Below are positions 11,001 through 18,495 of a stretch of 46,042 nucleotides of DNA, in pieces. The translations under genes and the position numbers were made by a program. Under the pieces are notes generated by a model. The model was not told where the DNA came from. It ran no database searches and saw only the letters and a list, made by a program, of their open reading frames with translations. This DNA is from Clostridium sardiniense (GTDB lineage: Bacteria; Bacillota; Clostridia; Clostridiales; Clostridiaceae), in assembly GCF_016907995.1 (NCBI RefSeq), contig NZ_JAFBDA010000025.1:1-46042 (forward strand). Reading direction: 5' to 3'. Numbering within the stretch: the first letter of the stretch is position 1; the number at the start of each line of letters is the position of its first letter.

Positions 11001-11100
11001 AGCACAAAAGGAAGAACAAGAAAAAGCTGATAAGAAGGATGCTTCAGACAAAAAGGATGCCAAAGATAAGGATAAAGACAAGAGTGCTTCTAACAACTAA
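8086..11100 (+). CDS. mrdA: Class B penicillin-binding protein 2 (elongation transpeptidase)
   Basis: A D,D-transpeptidase that cross-links lateral-wall peptidoglycan with RodA and MreCD. The 1004 residues run in this order: basic cytoplasmic start, one membrane helix (about 19-38), PBP dimer domain (AEKAPRGEILDKNGNVLATN is typical), then a transpeptidase domain with all three active-site motifs: SIFK at 510-513 (catalytic Ser510), SCN at 572-574 and KTG at 881-883. Spacing between motifs is much longer than in E. coli PBP2, with inserts around 430-505 and 640-790. The last ~35 residues are a Lys/Asp/Ala-rich tail. It begins inside the mreD stop and ends before a strong terminator. Confidence 0.95.
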   Translation: MIVNKPKSKKKKLSRYTVLNIIMLIIFCIISLKLVYLQVYKHDDYEDRANQNATRFIAEKAPRGEILDKNGNVLATNKQTYTLTYTTTDEAQKKFYSTMDSIFKVLKENGESVQDDLLVKIDDKGGFYFGYKDSSPDNQQYEKLRFLKDRGMNEQIQRELFGDESKDLTDNQIAQIDQKLLKVTPEEAFYYLVKSYDLIGLVNPDPSKDEKKEYKDMTGKQLTDLILKKYSLNDIRDYMVVKDAIKMQSFKGYKAVTIASNIKKDTAFIIYQKLNDLPGIGVDLQPVREYPYKNLGSSVLGYVGTIDSSLEDDYKLRGYDPSTDLVGKSGIESAFEDELKGVKGGETVKVNSEGRKTEELFKLESYPGNNVNLTIDKNVQYAMQEALKDTINKVRTQTTDSDGHSFPNATRGAALAIDVNTGKILAMASYPDFDPNLFAIPGQLTKEQTEQYFSPDLEKFGKELIKKTGVKKSVDDLFPKDKNGYRTDPYDLYAKPFYNYATLGTLPPGSIFKPITAIAGLQEGVIKPGVTINATGKFNIHPETFGTGFGPVCWIYPGSHGPTDVEKALQVSCNFFFYETAYRLYMKDGGNANRPEALNVIAKYAWKFGLGVDPNSKTNPSTGIEIEENTTGQTYNFKTFKESTIALSNFEIADFLEKEVPSGSALSTYQGTYNFIPFDFSYKDDDSEKVKNLKVDLKQKIKDRFEVVATGKSAMGQNEFAASILSDVKGIMQNSDVYKNNVKKYEDKYNKKANIDEQASTVSSAIARYVVTDKSAEMTSPGQVIYSAIGQGINHYTPLQLGAYISTLANGGTRYALHLVDSVTDVDGKVVEQFKPKVLDKVEMNPATLAAVKEGMAKVNDAEGGTASAVFSSFPIKTAGKTGTADYSNDQRDFGRSPYATYVSFAPIDKPEIAFVGVIYDGGHGSYTAPVAKAVYEAYFKDKILKDYPEYAKSSSTFKKYVLDAPKDNNEAAQKEEQEKADKKDASDKKDAKDKDKDKSASNN

Positions 11101-11139
11101 AGCTAATAATTATTATATTTAAATAGTTTTCACTAATTA

Positions 11140-11179
11140 AAAAACAACATTGGACCTTACTGGTATCAATGTTGTTTTT
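11140..11179 (+). terminator. Terminator after the PBP2 gene
   Basis: AAAAACAACATTG (11140-11152) pairs perfectly with CAATGTTGTTTTT (11167-11179). An inner ACC/GGT pairing closes the loop and the right arm ends in a T run. It separates the mre-PBP2 transcript from the min genes. A TATAAT at 11225-11230 lies in front of minC, but its -35 match (TACAAA) is poor. Confidence 0.88.
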
Positions 11180-11300
11180 ACTTTAAAAAAGAAACTAAAA
11201 CTACAAATACTTACATTTTAATGATATAATAATAGAAGGATTTTATTATGTTTTGTAGAATAATGTTAAAGTGACAAGGATTGGTGGAGGGAAACCAATA

Positions 11301-11936
11301 ATGGATGATAAAATAGTTATAAAAGGTAATAGAAGTGGCTTAAGTGCTATTATAAATATGAATAAATTTAGTGATTTTGAAGAAATGCTAGAACATTTGC
11401 TTACTAAATTATCAAGAGGGAAGCGTTTTTATAAAAATTCTACGCTAACTATTAGCACAAATTTAAGCTCTATTAATGAGAAAAACCTAATACATCTTAA
11501 AGAAGTATTATTTAATGAAATAGAAATAAAAGATATTATATTGCAAGATGAATCTTCAAAGGATAAAGATAAGAAAACTTTTACGGGAGTGTATGAGGGG
11601 AGAACAAAATTTTTGAGAAAGACAGTAAGAAGTGGTCAGTGTATAAATTATAATGGAAATATCGTTATAGTTGGAGATATAAATAGCGGTGCAGAAGTTG
11701 TAGCAACTGGTAATATTATTGTCTTAGGTAGTATAAAAGGAAATGTTAGCGCAGGAGCTAATGGTAATGTAAAAGCAATAATTGCAGCCTTTAGTCTTCA
11801 GCCAGAAATATTAAAGATTTCAGATATTGCGACACTATCACCGGATTCAGAAAAGCCCCAATATCCAGAGGTTGCAAAAATAAAAGATGGGGCAATAATA
11901 GTAGAACCGTACTTACCGAATAAATATATTTATTAA
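11301..11936 (+). CDS. minC: Septum site-determining protein MinC
   Basis: Inhibits FtsZ assembly away from midcell when bound to membrane MinD. I start it at the ATG at 11301 because GGTGGAGGG sits 9 nt before it; a GTG at 11271 would add ten residues without a ribosome binding site. The 211-aa product has an N-terminal MinC_N region (about 1-95) and a C-terminal beta-helix (from about 110) with [25 protein letters not shown] and [14 protein letters not shown], the repeats that bind MinD and FtsZ. minD follows after 19 bp. Confidence 0.95.
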   Translation: MDDKIVIKGNRSGLSAIINMNKFSDFEEMLEHLLTKLSRGKRFYKNSTLTISTNLSSINEKNLIHLKEVLFNEIEIKDIILQDESSKDKDKKTFTGVYEGRTKFLRKTVRSGQCINYNGNIVIVGDINSGAEVVATGNIIVLGSIKGNVSAGANGNVKAIIAAFSLQPEILKISDIATLSPDSEKPQYPEVAKIKDGAIIVEPYLPNKYIY

Positions 11937-11955
11937 AGCGTGGAGGGATTGTTAA

Positions 11956-12753
11956 ATGGGAGTATCTATTGTAATTACATCAGGAAAAGGTGGAGTTGGA
12001 AAAACTACAACAACAGCTAATATTGGTACTGCATTAGCAGCACTTGGGAAAAGAGTAGTAGTTGTTGATGGTGATACAGGACTTAGAAATCTAGATGTAC
12101 TAATGGGATTAGAAAACAGAATAGTGTATACTATAGTTGATGCTATAGAAGGAAGATGTAGATTAAAGCAAGCTTTAATTAAGGATAAAAGATTTCCAAA
12201 TCTATGCCTTCTTCCAACAGCACAAACAAAGGATAAAGATGATATAAGTGCACAACAAATGCTTAAACTTGTAAAAGAACTAAAGGAAGATTTTGATTAT
12301 GTAATTATAGATTCTCCAGCTGGTATTGAACAAGGTTTTGAAAACTCAGTAATCGGAGCTGATAAAGCTATAGTTGTAGTAAATCCTGAAATTACATCTG
12401 TTAGAGATGCCGATAGAGTAATTGGTAAACTGGATGCTAAAGGTCTTGAAGATCATTCTGTTATTATAAATAGAATGAACTATGCTATGACTCAAAGAGG
12501 AGACATGCTTGATGTAAGTGATATAATCGAAACACTTTCAATTGAACTAATAGGGGTTGTACCTGATGACAAAGAAATAACTGTTTCTACAAATAAAGGC
12601 GAACCAATAGTTCTAGAAGAATCAGCAAGAGCTGGAGAAGCATTTAGAAATATAGCAAAGAGAATAACTGGCGAAAATGTACCTTTTATGGATTTAAGTG
12701 ATGCACCACAAGGTTTATTTGGATCTATAATGAAGTTATTCAAACGTAAGTAG
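11956..12753 (+). CDS. minD: Septum site-determining ATPase MinD
   Basis: A membrane-associated ParA/MinD-type ATPase that recruits MinC and is released by MinE. 265 aa. The deviant Walker A box SGKGGVGKTT is at residues 9-18, followed by VVDGDTGLRNLDVLMGLENR (switch I region) and DYVIIDSPAGIEQGF (Walker B). The C-terminus GLFGSIMKLFKRK is an amphipathic basic helix of the type that targets MinD to membrane. A GGAGGG site precedes the ATG. It lies between minC and minE with gaps under 20 bp, so this is a complete MinCDE operon. Confidence 0.98.
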   Translation: MGVSIVITSGKGGVGKTTTTANIGTALAALGKRVVVVDGDTGLRNLDVLMGLENRIVYTIVDAIEGRCRLKQALIKDKRFPNLCLLPTAQTKDKDDISAQQMLKLVKELKEDFDYVIIDSPAGIEQGFENSVIGADKAIVVVNPEITSVRDADRVIGKLDAKGLEDHSVIINRMNYAMTQRGDMLDVSDIIETLSIELIGVVPDDKEITVSTNKGEPIVLEESARAGEAFRNIAKRITGENVPFMDLSDAPQGLFGSIMKLFKRK

Positions 12754-12765
12754 GGGGTATTTGAA

Positions 12766-13038
12766 ATGGGGTTCTTTAGTAGTTTTACAAATAGTAAGCC
12801 TAAGCCAAAGGATATTGCTAAAGATAGATTAAAGTTAATACTTATACATGATAGAGGAGATCTTCCAACTGATACTTTAGAGCAAATAAGAATGGAAATA
12901 TTAGAAGTTCTTTCAAAGTATGTAGAGATATCAGCTGAGGATGTAGAAATATCAGTAAGTAAAAGCGATATTGAAGAGGGAGAAGCAGCTTCGTCATTAG
13001 TTGCTAATATACCTATTAAAAACATAAGAGGTCAATAA
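12766..13038 (+). CDS. minE: Cell division topological specificity factor MinE
   Basis: Stimulates the MinD ATPase and gives the Min system its spatial pattern. The 90 aa are a normal size. The N-terminus has a short hydrophobic start (GFFSSFTN), then the MinD-activating segment KDRLKLILIHDRGDLPTDTL, followed by the dimerisation domain ending VANIPIKNIRG. It follows minD by 12 bp with a GGGGG-type site before the ATG. Many rod-shaped Firmicutes use DivIVA/MinJ instead; clostridia commonly carry MinE, as here. Confidence 0.96.
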   Translation: MGFFSSFTNSKPKPKDIAKDRLKLILIHDRGDLPTDTLEQIRMEILEVLSKYVEISAEDVEISVSKSDIEEGEAASSLVANIPIKNIRGQ

Positions 13039-13076
13039 GTTAAGAAGTAAAATAAGAGAAAAACTTATAATTAAGA

Positions 13077-13106
13077 AAGGCTACATACATAAAATTATGT
13101 AGCCTT
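13077..13106 (+). terminator. Hairpin after minE
   Basis: AAGGCTACATA (13077-13087) pairs perfectly with TATGTAGCCTT (13096-13106) around an 8-nt loop. The following bases are only partly T-rich. It most likely ends the minCDE transcript. A TATAAT at 13202-13207 in front of rodA suggests that gene has its own start site. Confidence 0.7.
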
Positions 13107-13239
13107 CTATATATAAAAAATGGAATATATTTATATATTAAAAATTTATTATTTTTTTTATTTAAGAAGCATTTATTATAGAGAATAACAAAATAATGAT
13201 ATATAATAGAAATACAGGTTTTTCGGGAGGTGAAAGATT

Positions 13240-14403
13240 TTGTTAAGAGGGGATTTATTGTTTGATAGACAAGGAACTTACAGTAAATATAAGCTGGATT
13301 TTAAAAAAATTAGAGATATAGATAAAGTACTATTATTTTCAACAATAATATTAGTACTATTTGGTATTTTAAACATATATCTTGCAACTAAAGGAACTTA
13401 CGGATTTAGCTATGCTAAGAAGCAATTGATATGGTTTATAGTTTCTCTTGTAGCACTTTATATATTCATGGCTATTGATTACAGAGTTCTTTATAATTAT
13501 GTTCCAATTTTCTATTGGGCTGGAGTTGTTTTACTTATCGCAACAAGATTTTTGGGTTCTGTTAGAGGTGGAGCTAGAGGATGGCTTGTATTTGGACCAG
13601 TTTCCTTGCAGCCAGCGGAACTTGCAAAGATTGGTATGATACTTATGCTTGCTAAAAAATTAGAAGAAATGGATTTAGAGATAAATAATCTAAGAAACTT
13701 CTTTACCCTTGTTTTTTATGCTGCGGTACCAGTTCTATTTATTGTAATTCAACCAGATATGGGAATGACTATGGTATCATTCTTTATAGTGCTTGGTATA
13801 TTTTATGTTGCAGGACTTGATATGAAAGTAATAGGTGGAGGACTACTCGCACTTTTCATTGGAATAATAATTGTATGGAATTCAGGGCTTATACAAGATT
13901 ATCAAAAAACAAGAATAACATCATTTATGAATCCAGAAGCTAATATGGCGGGATCTGGATATCATCTTAGCCAATCTTTAATTGCAATTGGATCTGGCGG
14001 GGTTACTGGTAATAGACCATCTCTTGCAAATGATGAAAGTTCAGGATATGCGGCACAACATGTACCAGAAGTTCAAACAGACTTTATTTTTGCATCAACG
14101 GCAGAAAACTGGGGGCTTCTAGGTATTATATTCTTGCTAACTATGTATGGATTACTTATAAGTAGGATGGTAGCTATTGCTCGAACATCAAAAGATATCT
14201 TTGGATCAATAATATGTGTTGGATTAGTGTCATATTTCTTATTTGCAATACTACAAAATATAGGAATGACTATAGGACTTATGCCTATAACAGGTATAAC
14301 ATTACCTCTTATAAGTTATGGTGGTAGCTCACTTTTAACTACAATAATGTCAATAGGTCTAGTATTAAATGTAGGTATGAGAAGAAAGAAAATCAGATTT
14401 TAG
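13240..14403 (+). CDS. rodA: SEDS peptidoglycan glycosyltransferase RodA
   Basis: A polytopic membrane enzyme that polymerises lipid II into glycan strands together with class B PBP2. 387 aa with about ten membrane segments. SEDS landmarks are RGGARGWLVFGPVSLQPAEL, QPDMGMTMVSF, YHLSQSLIAIGSGG, VPEVQTDFIFASTAENWG and the C-terminal ITLPLISYGGSS. The start is TTG at 13240, chosen because TCGGGAGGTG ends 7-8 nt before it. RodA is favoured over FtsW because of the adjacent PBP2 and mre genes, though the sequence alone leaves FtsW possible. Confidence 0.9.
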   Translation: MLRGDLLFDRQGTYSKYKLDFKKIRDIDKVLLFSTIILVLFGILNIYLATKGTYGFSYAKKQLIWFIVSLVALYIFMAIDYRVLYNYVPIFYWAGVVLLIATRFLGSVRGGARGWLVFGPVSLQPAELAKIGMILMLAKKLEEMDLEINNLRNFFTLVFYAAVPVLFIVIQPDMGMTMVSFFIVLGIFYVAGLDMKVIGGGLLALFIGIIIVWNSGLIQDYQKTRITSFMNPEANMAGSGYHLSQSLIAIGSGGVTGNRPSLANDESSGYAAQHVPEVQTDFIFASTAENWGLLGIIFLLTMYGLLISRMVAIARTSKDIFGSIICVGLVSYFLFAILQNIGMTIGLMPITGITLPLISYGGSSLLTTIMSIGLVLNVGMRRKKIRF

Positions 14404-14411
14404 ATATAAAG

Positions 14412-14445
14412 TAAGTGGAAGTGATTTAAATATTGCTTCCACTTA
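14412..14445 (+). terminator. Hairpin immediately after rodA
   Basis: TAAGTGGAAG (14412-14421) pairs with CTTCCACTTA (14436-14445) just after the rodA stop. It has no strong T tract. It is followed by a second, longer hairpin. Confidence 0.65.
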
Positions 14446-14482
14446 TTAATTAGCAAGGAAATTTTAATAAGGATATTTTCTA

Positions 14483-14533
14483 AAAAAGTACTCTTATATA
14501 ATTAATAAAATTTATTATATAAGAGTACTTTTT
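14483..14533. terminator. Bidirectional terminator between rodA and the lipoprotein gene
   Basis: A 20-bp perfect stem (14483-14502 with 14514-14533; core AGTACTCTTATATAAT) encloses an 11-nt loop. It has A's on its left and T's on its right, so it can work for both converging transcripts: rodA on plus and the lipoprotein on minus. Confidence 0.88.
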
Positions 14534-14549
14534 ATTACTTAATAAAAGA

Positions 14550-15008
14550 TTATCTATTTATTTTACTAGCATTTGTTACAAGTGTTTTTTGTGCGTCTGT
14601 TAAAGAGTCATAATCTTTAGTTACTTTTTGGACTTCTCCTTCATTATTCATATTTAAGTTTTTTATTTCTTGAGATACTTTTTCGCTTACTTTAAAATCT
14701 GTATCGGCAGCCTTATGTCCTTCTTTTATCGCTTTTATAACATCTAGGTCTTGGTTTAATTTATCAATGTTTTTAATCTTTTTTTGATCAGATTCTGAAA
14801 GTTTATCAAACTGATTTTTTATTTCAGTTATTTTTGAATCATCATTTAAAGTTATATAAGAGGCCTTTGGAAGAGCATCGATTTCTTTTGATATACTATT
14901 TACTGAGCCTTCTTTATTTCCACATCCATAGATTAATATAGATACTGTAAATATAGCTATAATTGAAAGTATAAGTTTTTTATGAAAAAGTTTATTTTTA
15001 TTAATCAT
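14550..15008 (-). CDS. Small lipoprotein with paired helical repeats
   Basis: A 152-aa exported protein of unknown function. The signal peptide (basic KNKLFHKKL, then a hydrophobic stretch) ends in the lipobox LIYGC, so Cys29 should be lipidated. The mature part has two similar units. The first begins IDALPKASYITLNDDSKI and contains LSESDQKKIKNIDKL; the second has LNMNNEGEVQKVTKDYDSLT and then DAQKTLVTNASKI. The pattern LTDAQKxLV-N is a three-helix repeat frequently seen in large clostridial surface proteins, here without the rest of the protein. It lies 21 bp behind the C69 peptidase gene with AAGGAGG before its ATG, so the two are co-transcribed. Confidence 0.85.
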   Translation of the reverse strand: MINKNKLFHKKLILSIIAIFTVSILIYGCGNKEGSVNSISKEIDALPKASYITLNDDSKITEIKNQFDKLSESDQKKIKNIDKLNQDLDVIKAIKEGHKAADTDFKVSEKVSQEIKNLNMNNEGEVQKVTKDYDSLTDAQKTLVTNASKINR

Positions 15009-15029
15009 AACTTTAGTCCTCCTTATATG

Positions 15030-16520
15030 TTAAAGATTTGAATCATGATGAACAGGAGTTTGTTTAGTTGTTTCTGTTATCAAATTTTTATTTACTTCTT
15101 CAGTCTTTTTTTGTGAATAATCTGCCATTCTTGTACAATAATCTGTCATATAATTTTCTGCCTCTTTAGGATTTCTCTTATAAAGGTCTAAAACATATTT
15201 ATCAGTTTCTTTTAGGTGCTCTGTAAGTTTATCTTCAACAGCTCTAAGGGTAGGTTTTGTATATTTATTAACATATTCATCGTAATAAGGAGTTGTTAAT
15301 GCACCAGCTCTTCTATAAGTCCAATAAGCTGAGGTATAATCAGGTATATTTGTACCTTCTCTGTATGCTTTTGGAGTATTATTTATACCAGAATAGAAAG
15401 GAACATATACACTGGTTTCAGGAACTCCAAGAGCTAACCAATGGACAGCACCTACAGCACTTGGCATATTAGGTCTACATTGTAATATGTGAGATTCCAT
15501 TGTATAGGCAACGTTTATTGGTCTATATTTATCCTTATATTCACCGTATGGATCATATTCTGTGCCGTTATAATGAGAACGCAAGACTTTTGCTACATCT
15601 TTAACTTCTATTTTCTTATCTGGCTTCATAAATAAGCTAAAGTCTTTGCTTGTTATATCTTGCTTTTTAGATGGAGTTAATATTCTTTGACCATCCCATA
15701 TTCTTGGATTGTTGTACTTGGCATCCTTTTCATTTTCAGTGCCAAATGCTTTTTTAAAGCTAAAGTCTCCATCTTTTTTAGGATCATATAATCCTTTATC
15801 TTCTGAGAATTTAACTAAATCTTTAGAGCCTAAATAGTTTTTATCATCTTTTAAATCTACTTTATCTATACATAATTTATTTGGAATTACAGCATATGAA
15901 TCATCAGGAACTCTTTGTGCCACCCAATGATGTCCAGATCCTATTTCCATGTACCAAACTTCATCTTTATCAGATATTATAACTCCGTTAACTTCAGATG
16001 AACCTTTTTCATCCACTATTTTTCCAAGCATCTTAACGCCATCTTTTGCAGTTTTTACATGAGGTAGAACTACTGATGTTATAGAATCTTCTCCAATACC
16101 ATCTTTAACAAGAGGGTCTGTTTTTAGTGCTTTATCATTTGCAGTAGCACTTTCTGTGGCACTAAGTGCTACACCATGTTCATTTATGCCGTCTTCTTCA
16201 AATTGACCATCCTTTTCAGTCCATTCTGGAGTTGCAGTATATTTATAATTTGTCTTTGGAAGCTTGCATGTAAATCCATTTCCCTTTGACGTATAAGTTG
16301 CACCATCTTTATTTGTGCTATGAGGATGAACAACAAATCTTTTATCCCAAGCAGTTTTAGCATCTTCATTACGAGCAGCAATTGTTGACCCATCGGCAGT
16401 AGCATTTTTACCTACAACTACTGTGGTACAAGCAAATGCATTTAGCGCTAATGGTCCGAGCAAAATACTTGAGGTAATTGAAGCTAGAAAAAGTAATTTT
16501 GATATTTTTTTAGTTAACAT
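15030..16520 (-). CDS. Exported C69-family dipeptidase
   Basis: A 496-aa N-terminal-nucleophile peptidase (family C69, dipeptidase A type). The signal peptide covers about residues 1-30 and ends NAFA just before Cys31 in CTTVVVGKNATADGST, the family's nucleophile motif. Signal peptidase cleavage at Ala30-Cys31 would expose the nucleophile. Further family marks: SRNEDA-like ARNEDAK, DGINEHGVALSATESAT, DKDEVWYMEIGSGHHWVAQR and DSYAVIPN. It is likely an extracellular or wall-associated dipeptidase. AAAAGGAG precedes the ATG and a good minus-strand promoter lies at 16594-16622. It heads a two-gene unit with the lipoprotein. Confidence 0.9.
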   Translation of the reverse strand: MLTKKISKLLFLASITSSILLGPLALNAFACTTVVVGKNATADGSTIAARNEDAKTAWDKRFVVHPHSTNKDGATYTSKGNGFTCKLPKTNYKYTATPEWTEKDGQFEEDGINEHGVALSATESATANDKALKTDPLVKDGIGEDSITSVVLPHVKTAKDGVKMLGKIVDEKGSSEVNGVIISDKDEVWYMEIGSGHHWVAQRVPDDSYAVIPNKLCIDKVDLKDDKNYLGSKDLVKFSEDKGLYDPKKDGDFSFKKAFGTENEKDAKYNNPRIWDGQRILTPSKKQDITSKDFSLFMKPDKKIEVKDVAKVLRSHYNGTEYDPYGEYKDKYRPINVAYTMESHILQCRPNMPSAVGAVHWLALGVPETSVYVPFYSGINNTPKAYREGTNIPDYTSAYWTYRRAGALTTPYYDEYVNKYTKPTLRAVEDKLTEHLKETDKYVLDLYKRNPKEAENYMTDYCTRMADYSQKKTEEVNKNLITETTKQTPVHHDSNL

Positions 16521-16593
16521 AATTTCACTCCTTTTAATAAAGCCAATATATTCCCGCAGAAAAATATAAATTATATTAAGGCTATCATATAAA

Positions 16594-16622
16594 ATTCTAG
16601 ACCCATTGTAGGATTAATTCAA
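16594..16622 (-). promoter_or_regulatory. Sigma-A type promoter for the C69 dipeptidase
   Basis: On the minus strand TTGAAT (16617-16622) and TAGAAT (16594-16599) are 17 bp apart, about 75 bp before the start codon at 16520. Both boxes match consensus at five of six bases. Confidence 0.6.
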
Positions 16623-16778
16623 TATTTCATAGAATAGGTTTACATTAACTTAATATAATTAAAATAATAATTATGTTAAATTGTGAAATTCTATAGGAGA
16701 ATTTATACATGTGTTTTCATAAAATCTTAGCTTTTTAAATATAATAAAGTAGTGCTAAATAACAAGGAGATAAGAAGG

Positions 16779-17486
16779 ATGGGAAGTTATAGAGATCAGT
16801 ATGAAAAATACTACAAAAACATATGTGGAAATAATAGTAAATACGTACCAATTTCAAATAATGGAGGTAATTCAAGCTTCCACTATGGAGAAGGTAGAAG
16901 AAAAAAGAAGGAGGGGGGAATGCTCTCTATTTTAGCAACTCAAACTATAGGGATATTAATAATTACATTAATTATGATGGCATTAAAATATGCACCTTAT
17001 AAAGAAGCAAATGATATTTACTTAAATGCAAAAGAAGTTATGGCCACAGAAATGGAGTTTGGAGACTTTAATGCTGTAGAAGTATTTAATGAATTTAAAA
17101 GTAAAATATCAAAAGATGAAGGAATAGAAAATAAAATAAATGGGAGTTTAATGGCTCCTTTAATAGGAGAAGTAGAAACTTTAGAAAATGGGGTTATCAT
17201 AAAAACAGAAAAGAAAAAAGAGGTTTTTGCAATATTTGATGGTGAAATAAAAGATATGAAAGATAGCGATAAAGGAAAGGATGTTGTAATCGATCATGGT
17301 AATGGAGTAGAGAGTTACTATAATATGATAAGTGAGCCATTAGTTAAAAAAGGCGATAAGGTTGAGAAAGGAGAGTGTATAGGAGTTAATACAAAGATTG
17401 ATGATAAAGGTTATAAAGTAGAATTTAAAATTAGTTATATGGGACAATTTAAGGAGCCTGGAAAATATATTAATTTTAAAGATTAG
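16779..17486 (+). CDS. spoIVFA: SpoIVFA-like regulator with degenerate LytM domain
   Basis: In Bacillus, SpoIVFA anchors and holds inactive the SpoIVFB protease in the outer forespore membrane. I start it at the ATG at 16779 (AAGGAG 9 nt before) rather than a GTG at 16752 lacking a site. The 235-aa protein has a basic/Asn-rich N-terminus, one membrane helix (about 48-67, LATQTIGILIITLIMMAL) and a C-terminal M23/LytM-like fold (about 130-235) with VVIDHGNGVESYYNMI and VKKGDKVEKGECIG. The usual zinc ligands of M23 are replaced (YNMI where YAHL is usual; EFKIS where HFEIR is usual), so it should not be a peptidase. spoIVFB follows directly. Confidence 0.85.
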   Translation: MGSYRDQYEKYYKNICGNNSKYVPISNNGGNSSFHYGEGRRKKKEGGMLSILATQTIGILIITLIMMALKYAPYKEANDIYLNAKEVMATEMEFGDFNAVEVFNEFKSKISKDEGIENKINGSLMAPLIGEVETLENGVIIKTEKKKEVFAIFDGEIKDMKDSDKGKDVVIDHGNGVESYYNMISEPLVKKGDKVEKGECIGVNTKIDDKGYKVEFKISYMGQFKEPGKYINFKD

Positions 17487-17507
17487 GAATCTGTAGCTAG
17501 CAATGTT

Positions 17508-18377
17508 TTGAGGGTAGAAATGAAGAAATCTTATAAATTAATGATTATAGAGGTAGTGTTATTATTACTTGCAATTAGTTTTGAAAGTAAAATCTTAATT
17601 GGAGTTATATCTATAATACTGCATGAATTTACACATATATATGTTGGAAGCAAACTAGGATGTAAGGTATATAATTTAGAGCTTGGAATAACTGGTGCAA
17701 AAGCAGAACTTTCAGAGATTGATGATCTTAGAGAGAATGAGAAACTTATATTATATTTAAGTGGACCAGCTATGAATTTTATTTTAGCATGTTTACTGTA
17801 TGCCTTATATAGTGTTAGTCATATTCCTATATTGGAAATTGGATATGAAGTAAATATAGGTCTTTTTATATTTAATTTATTTCCTGCATATCCTTTAGAT
17901 GGATCAAGAATATTAGAGATAATATTATCTAAATGTAATTCATATATAAAAAGCAAAAAAATAACTACTTGGATAAGCTATACTGCTTCAGTGTGTCTAA
18001 TAGTATTATTTTTTATTATGATCTTTTTACATAAAGTGAATCTAAGTTTATTTTTAATGGGAATTTTGATAATATATTCAACTGTTCTAGAGAAAAATTG
18101 GACGATGTATATAATAATGGGAGATATAATTAAAAAGAGAAGGAAGCTTAAAAAATATGATTTTATAGAAAATAGGACAGTATCAATATTTTACAAAAAT
18201 GAGCTACTTAATGTAATGAGATTAGTTGATAAAAGCAAGTTTAATACTTTTTATGTATTAGATGAAGAACTTAAACTTCTCAAAATAATTCATGAGGATG
18301 AATTACTTGAAGGGTTAAAAAATTATGGTAATATAACTTTAGAAGAGTATATAAATAGATTAAAGGAAACTCAGTGA
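17508..18377 (+). CDS. spoIVFB: SpoIVFB-like M50 intramembrane metalloprotease
   Basis: A site-2-type zinc protease expected to cleave pro-sigma-K in the mother cell. 289 aa with about six membrane segments. The zinc motif HEFTH is at about residues 40-44 (in ISIILHEFTHIYVGSKLG) and the second metal motif is FNLFPAYPLDGSRILE, where Asp is the third ligand. A cytoplasmic C-terminal CBS-like region follows (YDFIENRTVSIFYKNELLNV onward). The GTG at 17508 is a possible start; the ATG at 17520 (MKKSYKLM, with TGAGGGT before it) is equally good and would remove four residues. It directly follows spoIVFA. Confidence 0.88.
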   Translation: MRVEMKKSYKLMIIEVVLLLLAISFESKILIGVISIILHEFTHIYVGSKLGCKVYNLELGITGAKAELSEIDDLRENEKLILYLSGPAMNFILACLLYALYSVSHIPILEIGYEVNIGLFIFNLFPAYPLDGSRILEIILSKCNSYIKSKKITTWISYTASVCLIVLFFIMIFLHKVNLSLFLMGILIIYSTVLEKNWTMYIIMGDIIKKRRKLKKYDFIENRTVSIFYKNELLNVMRLVDKSKFNTFYVLDEELKLLKIIHEDELLEGLKNYGNITLEEYINRLKETQ

Positions 18378-18391
18378 TGGGTTTCTTTTTT
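18366..18391 (+). terminator. Terminator overlapping the spoIVFB stop codon
   Basis: GAAACTC (18366-18372) pairs with GGGTTTC (18379-18385; one G-U), the loop AGTGAT contains the TGA stop, and TTTTTT follows. Termination is therefore built into the last codons of the gene. Confidence 0.8.
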
Positions 18392-18495
18392 AGTAGAACA
18401 AAAATTTAATTTATGCTAGAATATAGGGATGTATATGGATAAGTATATTAAGTATGAAACTATATACAAAGTAATTTTTAGGAGGATGTAATTTA

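Noticed and set aside
12492..13025. 177-aa minus-strand ORF antisense to minD and minE
   Set aside because: Ser/Ile/Leu-rich shadow of well-conserved genes on the other strand; no ribosome site or domain.
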